Shown here piece after piece: positions 1 through 8,161 of a stretch of DNA of 64,000 bases. Origin of the DNA: Fontibacterium abundans (lineage in GTDB: Bacteria; Pseudomonadota; Alphaproteobacteria; Pelagibacterales; Pelagibacteraceae). The stretch's first letter is position 1. Every line of letters begins with the position of its first letter. Under the pieces are notes generated by a model, which worked only from the letters and a program-made list of their open reading frames with translations, was not told the origin of the DNA and did no database searches. The translations under genes and the position numbers were made by a program. The DNA is taken from assembly GCA_965235095.1 (NCBI GenBank), contig OZ249405.1; one strand, 5' to 3'.

Positions 1-74
1 ATAATGAGAGATTAATTCAAACTCCAACGGATGCTTCAGACCCATCTTGGTCAGGATTATTATCTGGAAAATAG
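1..74 (+). CDS. tolB: TolB, C-terminal end only (partial)
   Basis: The window opens inside a reading frame that ends at a TAG at 72-74. The last 23 residues contain the stretch DASDPSWS, which resembles the end of the TolB beta-propeller, and pal follows directly, the usual tolB-pal order. TolB is the periplasmic partner of Pal in the Tol-Pal envelope system. The identification rests on a short tail and on context, so it is probable rather than certain. Confidence 0.7.
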   Translation, partial: NERLIQTPTDASDPSWSGLLSGK

Positions 75-90
75 AAAACTAACTTATTAG

Positions 91-119
91 TTGCATTATT
101 CATCTTATTCAAATATCAA
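91..119 (+). promoter_or_regulatory. Possible promoter for pal-cpoB
   Basis: TTGCAT (91-96) and TATCAA (114-119) are separated by 17 bp and lie about 36 bp before the pal start, in the spacer after tolB. The -10 match is weak and the region is AT-rich, so chance is a real alternative. Confidence 0.3.
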
Positions 120-155
120 CGTAAATTCAGAAAATTAATAAACAAAGGAATAATA

Positions 156-626
156 ATGTTATTTAAAAATCTAAATAAAGTTTCACTAGCTCTAGTAATG
201 ACTTTATTCTTGGGTGCTTGCGCAACACAACAAGCAACTACAAAAGGCGACGATGCTTATACTGGAACAGAAACAGTTAAATTCTTAGCGGATGGAGTTC
301 CAGATAGAGTATTTTTTTCAACTAACAAATCAGAACTAACATCAGCTGCAACAACAACTCTTGGCAAACAAGCTACTTATTTAAAAGCAAATCCAACTTT
401 AAATGTAGTTCTTGAAGGTCATGCCGATGAAAGAGGAACAAGAGAATATAACTTAGCCCTTGGCGAAAGAAGAGCGACAGCTGCTAAAAACTATTTAATC
501 AGCAATGGTGTTGCTGCTAATAGAATTAAAGTTCTTAGTTATGGTAAAGAAAAACCTGCTAATCCAGCATCAAATGTTTTAGCTTGGTCACAAAACCGAA
601 GAACTGTAACAGTTAAAACTAATTAA
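156..626 (+). CDS. pal: Peptidoglycan-associated lipoprotein Pal
   Basis: Outer-membrane lipoprotein that tethers the outer membrane to peptidoglycan and works with TolB during division. The 156-residue product has a basic N-terminus, a hydrophobic segment and a lipobox L19-G-A-C22, so Cys22 should be lipidated after signal peptidase II cleavage. An OmpA-like peptidoglycan-binding domain follows from about residue 50, with the GHADERGTREYN motif at 88-99. The length is normal for the family. AAAGGA lies a few bases before the ATG. The gene sits between the tolB tail and cpoB and is followed by a strong hairpin terminator before cpoB, which may lower read-through into cpoB. Confidence 0.95.
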   Translation: MLFKNLNKVSLALVMTLFLGACATQQATTKGDDAYTGTETVKFLADGVPDRVFFSTNKSELTSAATTTLGKQATYLKANPTLNVVLEGHADERGTREYNLALGERRATAAKNYLISNGVAANRIKVLSYGKEKPANPASNVLAWSQNRRTVTVKTN

Positions 627-641
627 TACTAAAAACTTCAT

Positions 642-680
642 AAAAGACCCTAATGAGAAATTCATTAGGGTCTTTTTTTT
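642..680 (+). terminator. Rho-independent terminator after pal
   Basis: A perfect 15-bp inverted repeat (642-656 with 662-676, core AGACCCTAATGA) closes on a 5-nt loop and runs into eight T residues. It lies 16 bp after the pal stop and about 30 bp before cpoB. This is the clearest terminator in the window. Confidence 0.9.
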
Positions 681-709
681 GCCATTTAAATTAAATAAAA
701 TGAGTAAAT

Positions 710-1657
710 ATGTTTTTTAAAAATAGATTCTTATTACAAATCTTAGTTATTATTTTTTTTGCAAACATGTCTTTTGCACAACAAGACAAGACGAATGAAT
801 TAATAGATAGATTAGAAAAAATCCAAAAAGATATTCAAACTTTAGAAAAAGCTGTTTATAGCAAGAACGCCGCTCTACCATCAGACAATGTTGTCGTGAA
901 TGAAGCTTTAACTAGACAGTTAGCTAAAATTTCAGAATTAGAAAAACAAATTCAACAAGCAACATCAAAATTTGAAGAAAATAATTATAAACTTCAACAG
1001 TTATCAGATAGATTAAACAAAATTTCAAATGATAGTCAATTAAGATTTCAGCAATTAGAAAGTAACAGAGCTATTAGTGAAAAAGTTAGCGCTCCTAAAG
1101 AAGTGATTTTAGAAAAAGCTCAGACGGTAAAAAAAAATGAAACTAATATTTTAAATTCTGAAGAAGTTAACAAAGAAGAAGAAAATGTTATTCAGGAACA
1201 GCCAACCAAGTCAGAAAATATTAAATTAAAAGAAAAAGTTAACAAACCTAAAACAAAAGTTTTGCCAAAAGTTTCAATCGCAGAGCAATATAAATATGCA
1301 ACGAATATTATGAAAAGTGGAGATTTTGAAAAAGCAGAAATTGCTTTTAAAGAATTTGTAGACACTCATTCAAAGCATGAACTCGCAGGAAGCGCACAAT
1401 TTTGGTATGGAGAAACTTTTTATATTAGACAGCTTTATGAAGATGCAGCTGCAGCATTCCTAGAGGGTTACCAAAAATATCCCAACAGCCCAAAAGCTCC
1501 TGAAAATTTGTTAAAATTAGGTGTAACACTTGCGGAGCTTGGCGAAATTGAACAAGGTTGTAAGATGATCATTAATTTAAAAAAGGCCTATCCTAAGACT
1601 GATGCTTCAATCTTACAAAAATCATCTTATGAAAAGAAAAGATTTAACTGCAGTTAG
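710..1657 (+). CDS. cpoB: Tol-Pal system protein CpoB (YbgF)
   Basis: Periplasmic coordinator of the Tol-Pal machinery and peptidoglycan synthesis. The 315-residue product has a signal peptide (predicted cleavage after SFA, residue 23), a Q/E/K-rich predicted coiled coil at about 28-115, a low-complexity lysine-rich linker, and a C-terminal TPR region from about residue 190 to the end (AEQYKYATNIMKSGDFEKAE is the first repeat). This coiled-coil plus TPR layout is typical of the family. Its 3' end overlaps tilS. It lies just beyond the pal terminator, so it may have its own promoter or depend on read-through. Confidence 0.88.
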   Translation: MFFKNRFLLQILVIIFFANMSFAQQDKTNELIDRLEKIQKDIQTLEKAVYSKNAALPSDNVVVNEALTRQLAKISELEKQIQQATSKFEENNYKLQQLSDRLNKISNDSQLRFQQLESNRAISEKVSAPKEVILEKAQTVKKNETNILNSEEVNKEEENVIQEQPTKSENIKLKEKVNKPKTKVLPKVSIAEQYKYATNIMKSGDFEKAEIAFKEFVDTHSKHELAGSAQFWYGETFYIRQLYEDAAAAFLEGYQKYPNSPKAPENLLKLGVTLAELGEIEQGCKMIINLKKAYPKTDASILQKSSYEKKRFNCS

Positions 1658-2963
1658 TCTTAAATTATTAGAAGATAAAAAAGTAAATCATATTTATTTT
1701 AGTTTCAGAGAAAAAATTTCATCTTTTATTGGCAAAGAAAAATTTGCAATCGCAGTATCAGGAGGTAGCGATAGTCTAGCTCTAAGTGTACTTGCAAAGT
1801 TATATTCATTAGAAAATGATAATGATTTTGTATCTTTAATTATTGATCATAAACTAAGAAAAGAATCTGCTGAAGAAGCAAGAGTAACTTATAAAAATTT
1901 AACTCAGAACAAAATCAAGGCTAAGATTTTAACTTATCAAGGTGAAAAATTTTCTTCTAATATTCAAAAAAAAGCAAGAGATCTAAGATATGATTTATTT
2001 GAAAAATATTGTGCAAAAAATAAAATCAAATTTTTAATTCTTGCGCATCATCAAGACGATTTAATTGAAAATTTTTACATAAGATTAATTAGAGGCAGCG
2101 GCATTAAAGGCTTAACCTCCTTACAAAATATTTTTGAATATAATAAAAATTTTTATCTTTTAAGACCCTTATTAAATTTTAATAAACAGGAACTGTTAAG
2201 TGTAACTAAAAAATCTTATTCATCTTGGATTGAAGATCCATCAAATAAGAATGATAAATTTTTAAGAGTTAGAATTAGAAAAATGCAGACAAAGTTACAG
2301 AAAGAAGGGTTTGATCCTAAACGTATTATTAAAACTATTGATAACCTAAATACTGCAAAAAATTCATTAGATTTTTATATTTTTAAGTCTGAGAAAAAAT
2401 ATTTAAACTTTTATAAAGAAGGTTATGCAACGTTAAAGTCTTCTATTTTTAATAATGAAGCACAAGAAGTAATCTTTAGAGTTATTATTAAAGCAATTCA
2501 TTTTGTCTCAGGAGAGTATTATCCGCCACGATCAGATAGTTTAAAAGGTTTAATGAAAAATTTATTAGCAAAATCTTTTAAATCTTCCACTTTGGGTGGA
2601 TGTTTAATTGAGACAAATAAAAATATAATTTCATTTTATAGAGAAGACAGAAATGTTGCGGTCGAAACTTTAAATAAAACAAAACAAAAAACAAATTGGG
2701 ACGATCGTTTTTTAGTTAATAAAAATTTTAATAACCAACAACAATTTGTTGTTAAAAAATTAGGCAATCATGGAATTGAATATTTAAGAAAAAATAAATT
2801 TAATGATTATGGTAATAAAATTCCAGTTCATGCAAAAAAAACGTTACCGTCTTTTTGGAATAATGAAGGGCAGTTGTTATTTGTTCCTTTTGTTAATTTT
2901 AAGAATAAGAAATACAACATTAAAAACGATAGTTTTACAGTGTGTTTTCTTAGATTTATTTGA
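1629..2963 (+). CDS. tilS: tRNA(Ile)-lysidine synthetase TilS
   Basis: Converts C34 of tRNA-Ile(CAU) to lysidine so that it reads AUA instead of AUG. The N-type ATP pyrophosphatase loop SGGSDS is at residues 44-49 when translation starts at 1629. An earlier in-frame ATG at 1602 would add nine residues and deepen the overlap with cpoB (29 bp versus 56 bp). I prefer 1629, but the sequence does not settle it. At 444 residues it has room for the catalytic domain and the C-terminal tRNA-binding domains. The AHHQDDLIENFYIRLIRGSG stretch is typical of the family. Confidence 0.92.
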   Translation: MKRKDLTAVSLKLLEDKKVNHIYFSFREKISSFIGKEKFAIAVSGGSDSLALSVLAKLYSLENDNDFVSLIIDHKLRKESAEEARVTYKNLTQNKIKAKILTYQGEKFSSNIQKKARDLRYDLFEKYCAKNKIKFLILAHHQDDLIENFYIRLIRGSGIKGLTSLQNIFEYNKNFYLLRPLLNFNKQELLSVTKKSYSSWIEDPSNKNDKFLRVRIRKMQTKLQKEGFDPKRIIKTIDNLNTAKNSLDFYIFKSEKKYLNFYKEGYATLKSSIFNNEAQEVIFRVIIKAIHFVSGEYYPPRSDSLKGLMKNLLAKSFKSSTLGGCLIETNKNIISFYREDRNVAVETLNKTKQKTNWDDRFLVNKNFNNQQQFVVKKLGNHGIEYLRKNKFNDYGNKIPVHAKKTLPSFWNNEGQLLFVPFVNFKNKKYNIKNDSFTVCFLRFI

Positions 2964-2988
2964 GAATACCACTTGTTTATTCTATAAT
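2960..2988 (+). promoter_or_regulatory. Sigma-70-type promoter for ftsH
   Basis: TTGAGA (2960-2965) and a perfect TATAAT (2983-2988) are spaced by exactly 17 bp. Transcription would start near 2995, giving a leader of only about a dozen bases before the ftsH ATG at 3007. The -35 overlaps the tilS stop codon. A heat-shock promoter, as known for ftsH elsewhere, is not evident here. Confidence 0.7.
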
Positions 2989-3006
2989 AATGGTTACTTT
3001 TAAATT

Positions 3007-4905
3007 ATGAATTTGCGTAATTTAATGATGTGGGGCGTAATCGTTCTACTCGTTTTAGGCTTATATAATCTTTTCCAAAATCCAGGTTCAGTCACTGGAA
3101 AAACTGAAATGCCTTTTTCTACTTTTTTAACGGAAGTAGATAAAGGAAATGTAGTTTCAGTTGATATTAGAGGAAGTGAAATTTCTGGAAATTTTAGAGA
3201 CGGCAAAGGTTTCAAAACTTATTCACCAAATTACCCAAATCTAGTTGAAAAATTATCAGCAAAAGGAGTCGCAATCACAGCGGGGCCTAGAGAAGAAAAA
3301 GGACCTTCGTTGTGGGGAATAATATTGTCATGGTTTCCCATGTTGCTGCTTATTGGTGTATGGATATTTTTCATGCGTCAGATGCAAGGCGGCAAAGGTG
3401 GAGCTATGGGATTTGGAAGATCAAAAGCAAAATTACTCACCGAAGCTCATGGCAGAGTTACATTCCAAGATGTTGCTGGAGTTGAAGAGGCAAAAGAAGA
3501 ATTAGAAGAGATTGTTCATTTTTTAAAAGATCCTAGAAAATTTCAAAAATTAGGAGGAAGAATTCCAAAAGGAGCTTTGCTTGTTGGACCTCCAGGCACA
3601 GGTAAGACTTTATTAGCAAGAGCGATTGCAGGAGAGGCAAATGTTCCTTTCTTTACAATTTCAGGATCAGATTTCGTTGAGATGTTCGTTGGAGTTGGAG
3701 CGTCTAGAGTTAGAGACATGTTTGAGCAAGCAAAGAAAAGTGCTCCTTGTATAATATTTATAGATGAAATTGATGCTGTCGGCAGAAGTAGAGGAGCTGG
3801 CTTAGGTGGAGGTAACGATGAAAGAGAGCAGACGTTAAATCAGTTACTTGTTGAGATGGATGGGTTTGAAACTAATGAAGGCGTGATTTTAATTGCAGCA
3901 ACTAACAGACCAGACGTTTTAGATCCTGCTCTATTAAGACCAGGTCGTTTTGATAGACAAGTTGTTGTATCCAATCCAGACATCATTGGTAGAGAAGCTA
4001 TTTTAAAAGTGCATCTTAAGAAAATTACAACTGGGCCAGATGTAAATCCTAAAGTTATTGCTAGAGGTACACCAGGTTTTTCAGGTGCTGATCTTGCAAA
4101 TATTGTAAACGAGTCAGCATTACTTGCTGCAAGAAAAAACAAAAGAATTGTTACCATGTCTGATCTTGAAGAAGCTAAAGACAAAGTCATGATGGGAGCT
4201 GAAAGAAGATCTATGGTTATGACGGAAGAAGAAAAAACATTAACTGCTTACCATGAAGGCGGACATGCAGTTGTTGCTTTGTATGAGCCAACATCAGATC
4301 CAATTCATAAAGCAACAATTATTCCAAGAGGTAGGGCTTTAGGAATGGTCATGAGACTGCCAGAAAGAGATCAGTTATCTATAACTAGAGAAAAAATGTT
4401 TGGTAATATCTCTGTTGCTATGGGAGGTAGAATTGCAGAAGAAATGATATTTGGTTATGACAATGTAACCTCTGGAGCTTCATCTGACATTGAAATGGTT
4501 ACAAAAATGGCAAAAAATATGGTTACCAGATATGGAATGAGTGATCAGTTAGGACCTATTGCTTATCAAGAAAATGAAGAAGAGGTATTTTTAGGAAGAT
4601 CTGTATCAAGAACGCAGAATGTTTCCGAAGAAACTGCTAAGAAAATTGATTCAGAAGTTAAAAAAATTGTTGAAGCTGGTTATGCAAGAGCTAAAAAAAT
4701 ATTAGCAGAGAAAGTTGACGAACTTCATAAAGTTTCAAAAGCTTTATTAACTTATGAAACATTATCAGGTGAAGAAATTAAAAAAATAGTATTTGAAAAT
4801 GTTTATCCAAAACGCCTATCTGGAAAAGAAGAGGCCAGTTCTACAAAGAAAAAACTAGGTAGCGCCTTAGGAGCAATAGGTTTAAAGCCTAACACGCAAA
4901 GTTAA
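3007..4905 (+). CDS. ftsH: ATP-dependent zinc metalloprotease FtsH
   Basis: Membrane-anchored AAA+ protease that degrades misassembled membrane proteins and regulators such as sigma-32, whose gene rpoH lies about 5 kb downstream here. The 632 residues show a first membrane helix near 5-23, a periplasmic segment, a second helix near 103-123, Walker A GPPGTGKT at 194-201, the downstream AAA motifs (IIFIDEIDAVGRSR) and the zinc site HEGGH at 416-420. The length and domain order are standard. It has its own promoter overlapping the end of tilS. Confidence 0.97.
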   Translation: MNLRNLMMWGVIVLLVLGLYNLFQNPGSVTGKTEMPFSTFLTEVDKGNVVSVDIRGSEISGNFRDGKGFKTYSPNYPNLVEKLSAKGVAITAGPREEKGPSLWGIILSWFPMLLLIGVWIFFMRQMQGGKGGAMGFGRSKAKLLTEAHGRVTFQDVAGVEEAKEELEEIVHFLKDPRKFQKLGGRIPKGALLVGPPGTGKTLLARAIAGEANVPFFTISGSDFVEMFVGVGASRVRDMFEQAKKSAPCIIFIDEIDAVGRSRGAGLGGGNDEREQTLNQLLVEMDGFETNEGVILIAATNRPDVLDPALLRPGRFDRQVVVSNPDIIGREAILKVHLKKITTGPDVNPKVIARGTPGFSGADLANIVNESALLAARKNKRIVTMSDLEEAKDKVMMGAERRSMVMTEEEKTLTAYHEGGHAVVALYEPTSDPIHKATIIPRGRALGMVMRLPERDQLSITREKMFGNISVAMGGRIAEEMIFGYDNVTSGASSDIEMVTKMAKNMVTRYGMSDQLGPIAYQENEEEVFLGRSVSRTQNVSEETAKKIDSEVKKIVEAGYARAKKILAEKVDELHKVSKALLTYETLSGEEIKKIVFENVYPKRLSGKEEASSTKKKLGSALGAIGLKPNTQS

Positions 4906-4920
4906 TCTAACTTTTCTTTC

Positions 4921-5985
4921 ATGAAGAGTATTTATATAAGGCCAACCAATGTTGTCTTTGGTCAAAGGGCTAATTATTTTATTCAAGAAGAAACTGCTAA
5001 AAGCCTTTGTGGATTGGAAGATGTGGGTTTTTTATCAGTAGAAATTTTAAAAAGACAATCTGACGGACATACAGTTGAAGAATATAGCGTTCTAGAATTA
5101 GAAAAATTAGATTTTAGAAATGAAATTGAGAGTGATTTAAATAAAATAAGTTCAAAAAGAAATAATATTTTTAATTTAAATTTTAACGATCCTATTTTGA
5201 TGGGAGTTTTAAATGTTACACCGGATAGTTTTTCTGATGGGGGAAAATATAATACCACTTTTAGAGCAATTGATCATGTTAAGAGCATGATTGATTCAGG
5301 AGCTCATATTATTGATGTTGGCGGAGAATCGACAAGACCGGGCGCAAAATCTGTTAGTGTACAAGATGAAATTACAAGGGTATCAGACACAATTCAATTG
5401 ATAAAAAAAAAATATCCAAATCAATTAATTTCATTAGACACAAGAAAATCCAAAGTAATGCAACACGGCATAAGTATAGGAGTGGATATATTAAATGATG
5501 TCTCAGCATTAGATTTTGATCAGCAATCTTATCAAGTTGTAAAAGATTCAGGAAAACAAATTATTTTAAATCATTCACAGGGCACACCCGAAGATATGCA
5601 AAATAATCCGACTTATGAAAATGTATTACTAGATATTTTTGATTATTTTGAAAATAAAATTAAATTTTTAAAAGATAATGGAGTTAAGGATGAGCAAATT
5701 ATTATCGATCCAGGAATAGGTTTTGGAAAAACTTTAGAACATAATTTAGAAATTATTTCTAAGATTTCAATATTCCACAGTCTTGGTTATCCAATTATGG
5801 TTGGCCCTTCGCGAAAAAGTTTTATAGGAAAAATTATGGGCGAAAAAGATAATCCACAAAGATTAGGAGGCACAATAGCCTCTGTTTTATATTCTTATTT
5901 GCAAGGTATTCAGCTATTTAGAGTTCATGATATACAAGAAACGAACGAAGCTCTTAGAGTTTATTCGCAATTTTTAAAGAAATAA
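4921..5985 (+). CDS. folP: Dihydropteroate synthase FolP with N-terminal extension
   Basis: Condenses p-aminobenzoate with hydroxymethyl-dihydropterin pyrophosphate in folate synthesis. The TIM-barrel domain begins near residue 90 with GVLNVTPDSFSDGG (95-108), continues with the pterin-site GGESTRPGA motif and ends with GPSRKSFIG. The first 90 residues are an extra segment. Extensions of this kind occur in alphaproteobacterial homologues, so it is not a fusion to a recognised enzyme. The ATG at 4921 lies 15 bp after ftsH and gives one continuous frame. glmM follows 2 bp after the stop, suggesting co-transcription. Confidence 0.93.
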   Translation: MKSIYIRPTNVVFGQRANYFIQEETAKSLCGLEDVGFLSVEILKRQSDGHTVEEYSVLELEKLDFRNEIESDLNKISSKRNNIFNLNFNDPILMGVLNVTPDSFSDGGKYNTTFRAIDHVKSMIDSGAHIIDVGGESTRPGAKSVSVQDEITRVSDTIQLIKKKYPNQLISLDTRKSKVMQHGISIGVDILNDVSALDFDQQSYQVVKDSGKQIILNHSQGTPEDMQNNPTYENVLLDIFDYFENKIKFLKDNGVKDEQIIIDPGIGFGKTLEHNLEIISKISIFHSLGYPIMVGPSRKSFIGKIMGEKDNPQRLGGTIASVLYSYLQGIQLFRVHDIQETNEALRVYSQFLKK

Positions 5986-5987
5986 TA

Positions 5988-7325
5988 ATGAAAAAGTATT
6001 TTGGAACTGACGGCATTAGAGGAGAAGTTAACAAAGGCAACATTACTGGAGAAATGTTTTTCAGATTTGGTCTTGCTGCAGGAACATATTTTTCCAATCA
6101 AAATAAACAACGCCACAAGGCAATCATTGCTAAAGACACTCGTTTATCAGGCTACATGCTAGAACCCGCTTTAGTTTCAGGACTTATTTCTGCTGGCATG
6201 GACGTTTTGCTTTTAGGGCCATTACCAACAAACGGACTTGCTATGTTAACAAAATCTATGAAAGCAGATCTTGGAATTATGCTAACTGCATCACATAATC
6301 CTCATACAGACAATGGCTTAAAACTTTTTGGCCCCAATGGAATGAAGCTTTCCGATAAAGTTGAAAAACAAATTGAAAAATTAATAGACGACAAAGTTGA
6401 AAAATATTTAGTAAAACCAAACCTATTAGGCAGAGCTAAAAGACTAGAAGATGCTACCGAAAACTATATAGGAATATTAAAAAATATTTTTCCAAAATCA
6501 TTTAATTTATCTGGAGTAAAAATATTTCTTGATTGCGCAAATGGAGCTTCTTATAAATCAGCACCAGCCTTACTTAGAGAATTAGGAGCTGAAGTTATCG
6601 CCATTGGAATAAATCCGGATGGATTTAATATTAACAAAAATTGCGGGTCAACGCATCCAGAGCTTATTCAACAATCGGTAAAAACTCATAAAGCAGATAT
6701 TGGCATAGCATTTGATGGCGATGCAGACAGGGTCATTATGTGCGATGAAAAAGGAGAAATTATTGATGGAGATCAAATTATTGCAATGATTGCAAAAAAT
6801 TGGAAAAAGAAAAAAATTTTAAAAGGCGGTGTCGTTGGAACTTTAATGACTAATTTAGGATTAGAAAATTATTTTAAAAATAACAATATTAAATTTCATA
6901 GAGCAGACGTAGGTGATCGGTACGTTAAAGAAAAAATGAATAGCTTGAAATATAATTTAGGAGGAGAACAATCCGGACACATTATACTTGGAAACCTTGC
7001 AACTACAGGGGATGGATTATTAGTTGCTTTAGAAGTTTTAAATTCTTTAAAGAATAATGGTAAAGCAAGCAAAGTATTTTCAGTATTTAAAAAAGTTCCT
7101 CAAGTTTTAGAAAATATTAAAGTTAAGAATAAAAATATTGTTGAAAATAAATCTCTTAAAGCAAGACTTAATCTGATTAATAAAAATTTAAAACAAGAAG
7201 GCAGATTATTAGTTAGAAAATCAGGAACGGAAAATCTTGTAAGAATAATGGTTGAAAGTTTAGATAAGAAATTAATCAAAGATACTGTGACTGAAGTTAA
7301 AAAACTAATAATAAATTACGCATAA
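5988..7325 (+). CDS. glmM: Phosphoglucosamine mutase GlmM
   Basis: Interconverts glucosamine-6-phosphate and glucosamine-1-phosphate on the way to UDP-GlcNAc for peptidoglycan and lipid A. The 445 residues carry the phosphoserine loop TASHNPHTDNG with catalytic Ser102, the Mg-binding loop DGDADR at 243-248, and a C-terminal phosphate-binding RKSGTENLVRIMVE. The length is normal for the family. It starts 2 bp after folP and is followed 2 bp later by thiD, so folP-glmM-thiD probably form one transcript. The other amino-sugar genes, a short glmU and glmS, are about 50 kb away. Confidence 0.97.
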   Translation: MKKYFGTDGIRGEVNKGNITGEMFFRFGLAAGTYFSNQNKQRHKAIIAKDTRLSGYMLEPALVSGLISAGMDVLLLGPLPTNGLAMLTKSMKADLGIMLTASHNPHTDNGLKLFGPNGMKLSDKVEKQIEKLIDDKVEKYLVKPNLLGRAKRLEDATENYIGILKNIFPKSFNLSGVKIFLDCANGASYKSAPALLRELGAEVIAIGINPDGFNINKNCGSTHPELIQQSVKTHKADIGIAFDGDADRVIMCDEKGEIIDGDQIIAMIAKNWKKKKILKGGVVGTLMTNLGLENYFKNNNIKFHRADVGDRYVKEKMNSLKYNLGGEQSGHIILGNLATTGDGLLVALEVLNSLKNNGKASKVFSVFKKVPQVLENIKVKNKNIVENKSLKARLNLINKNLKQEGRLLVRKSGTENLVRIMVESLDKKLIKDTVTEVKKLIINYA

Positions 7326-7327
7326 CA

Positions 7328-8122
7328 TTGAAACTAAAGTCCAAGTTATTAATTATTGCAGGCTCAGATTCTAGTGGAGGAGCTGGTATTCAAGCAGATA
7401 TTAAAACAGCAACTTCGCTTGGTGTTTATGCAATGACAGCAATAACTGCAATTACCGCTCAAAACACAACAGGTGTAAAATCAATTGTATCTATTTCACC
7501 AAAAGAAATTTTCAATCAAATTTCATTTTCGGTACAGGATATACGACCAAATTCTATAAAAATTGGGATGTTGCATAATGTGGGTGTGATCAAAGAAGTT
7601 ATTAGAGCTATCAAAAAACATAAATTAAAAAATATAGTAATAGATCCTGTAATGGTTGCAAAAGGAGGGCATAGATTAATTAGTAATAGTTCTATTAACT
7701 ATTTAAGAAAAAAATTATTACCTTACGCATTATTAGTAACACCTAATATTCCAGAGGCCGAAACTCTAATTAAAAAAAAAATTAAAACTTTAGAAGATGT
7801 AATTAAAGCTGGAAATGAAATTTTAAAATTTGGACCCAAGTTTGTTCTTATAAAAGGAGGGCACACTTATAAATCTTTTATCGAAGATGTTTTGATTTCA
7901 AAAAATAACATTAAAATTTTTAAAAATAAGAAAATTAAAACTAAAAATACACATGGTACAGGCTGCACTTTATCTAGCGCGATTGCTTCTTTTATTTCTA
8001 AAAATTACAATATGAACGAATCGTGTAGACGATCTATTCAATATGTTCATAAAGCAATTTTACTAAATCCAAAATTTGGAAGAGGACACGGGCCAATTAA
8101 TCATATGGCTTTATTAAATTAA
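7328..8122 (+). CDS. thiD: Hydroxymethylpyrimidine/phosphomethylpyrimidine kinase ThiD
   Basis: Phosphorylates HMP and HMP-phosphate for thiamine synthesis. The 264-residue ribokinase-fold product has the substrate loop AGSDSSGGAGIQAD near residues 11-24 and the anion-hole motif HGTGCT at 209-214. The best start is a TTG at 7328, two bases after the glmM stop, because family homology begins immediately after it. No thiC lies nearby. SAR11 members are known to need exogenous HMP, which fits a salvage role for ThiD, but that link is inference. A palindrome follows the gene. Confidence 0.94.
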   Translation: MKLKSKLLIIAGSDSSGGAGIQADIKTATSLGVYAMTAITAITAQNTTGVKSIVSISPKEIFNQISFSVQDIRPNSIKIGMLHNVGVIKEVIRAIKKHKLKNIVIDPVMVAKGGHRLISNSSINYLRKKLLPYALLVTPNIPEAETLIKKKIKTLEDVIKAGNEILKFGPKFVLIKGGHTYKSFIEDVLISKNNIKIFKNKKIKTKNTHGTGCTLSSAIASFISKNYNMNESCRRSIQYVHKAILLNPKFGRGHGPINHMALLN

Positions 8123-8129
8123 ATAATTT

Positions 8130-8147
8130 AGATCTTTATAAAGATCT
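8130..8147. repeat. Perfect 18-bp palindrome between thiD and purA
   Basis: AGATCTTTATAAAGATCT is its own reverse complement and occupies the middle of the 39-bp spacer. As RNA it could form a hairpin of about seven base pairs. It has no T-run after it, so it is a weak terminator or a binding site. Confidence 0.5.
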
Positions 8148-8161
8148 TAAAGAATTTACTT

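Noticed and set aside
3840..4190. 116-residue frame on the minus strand inside ftsH
   Set aside because: Lies fully within a well conserved AAA+ domain and its composition mirrors the ftsH codons; no family or ribosome-binding site.
7300..7330. TPP riboswitch before thiD
   Set aside because: The glmM-thiD spacer is two bases, with no room for an aptamer, and no thi-box-like sequence is seen.
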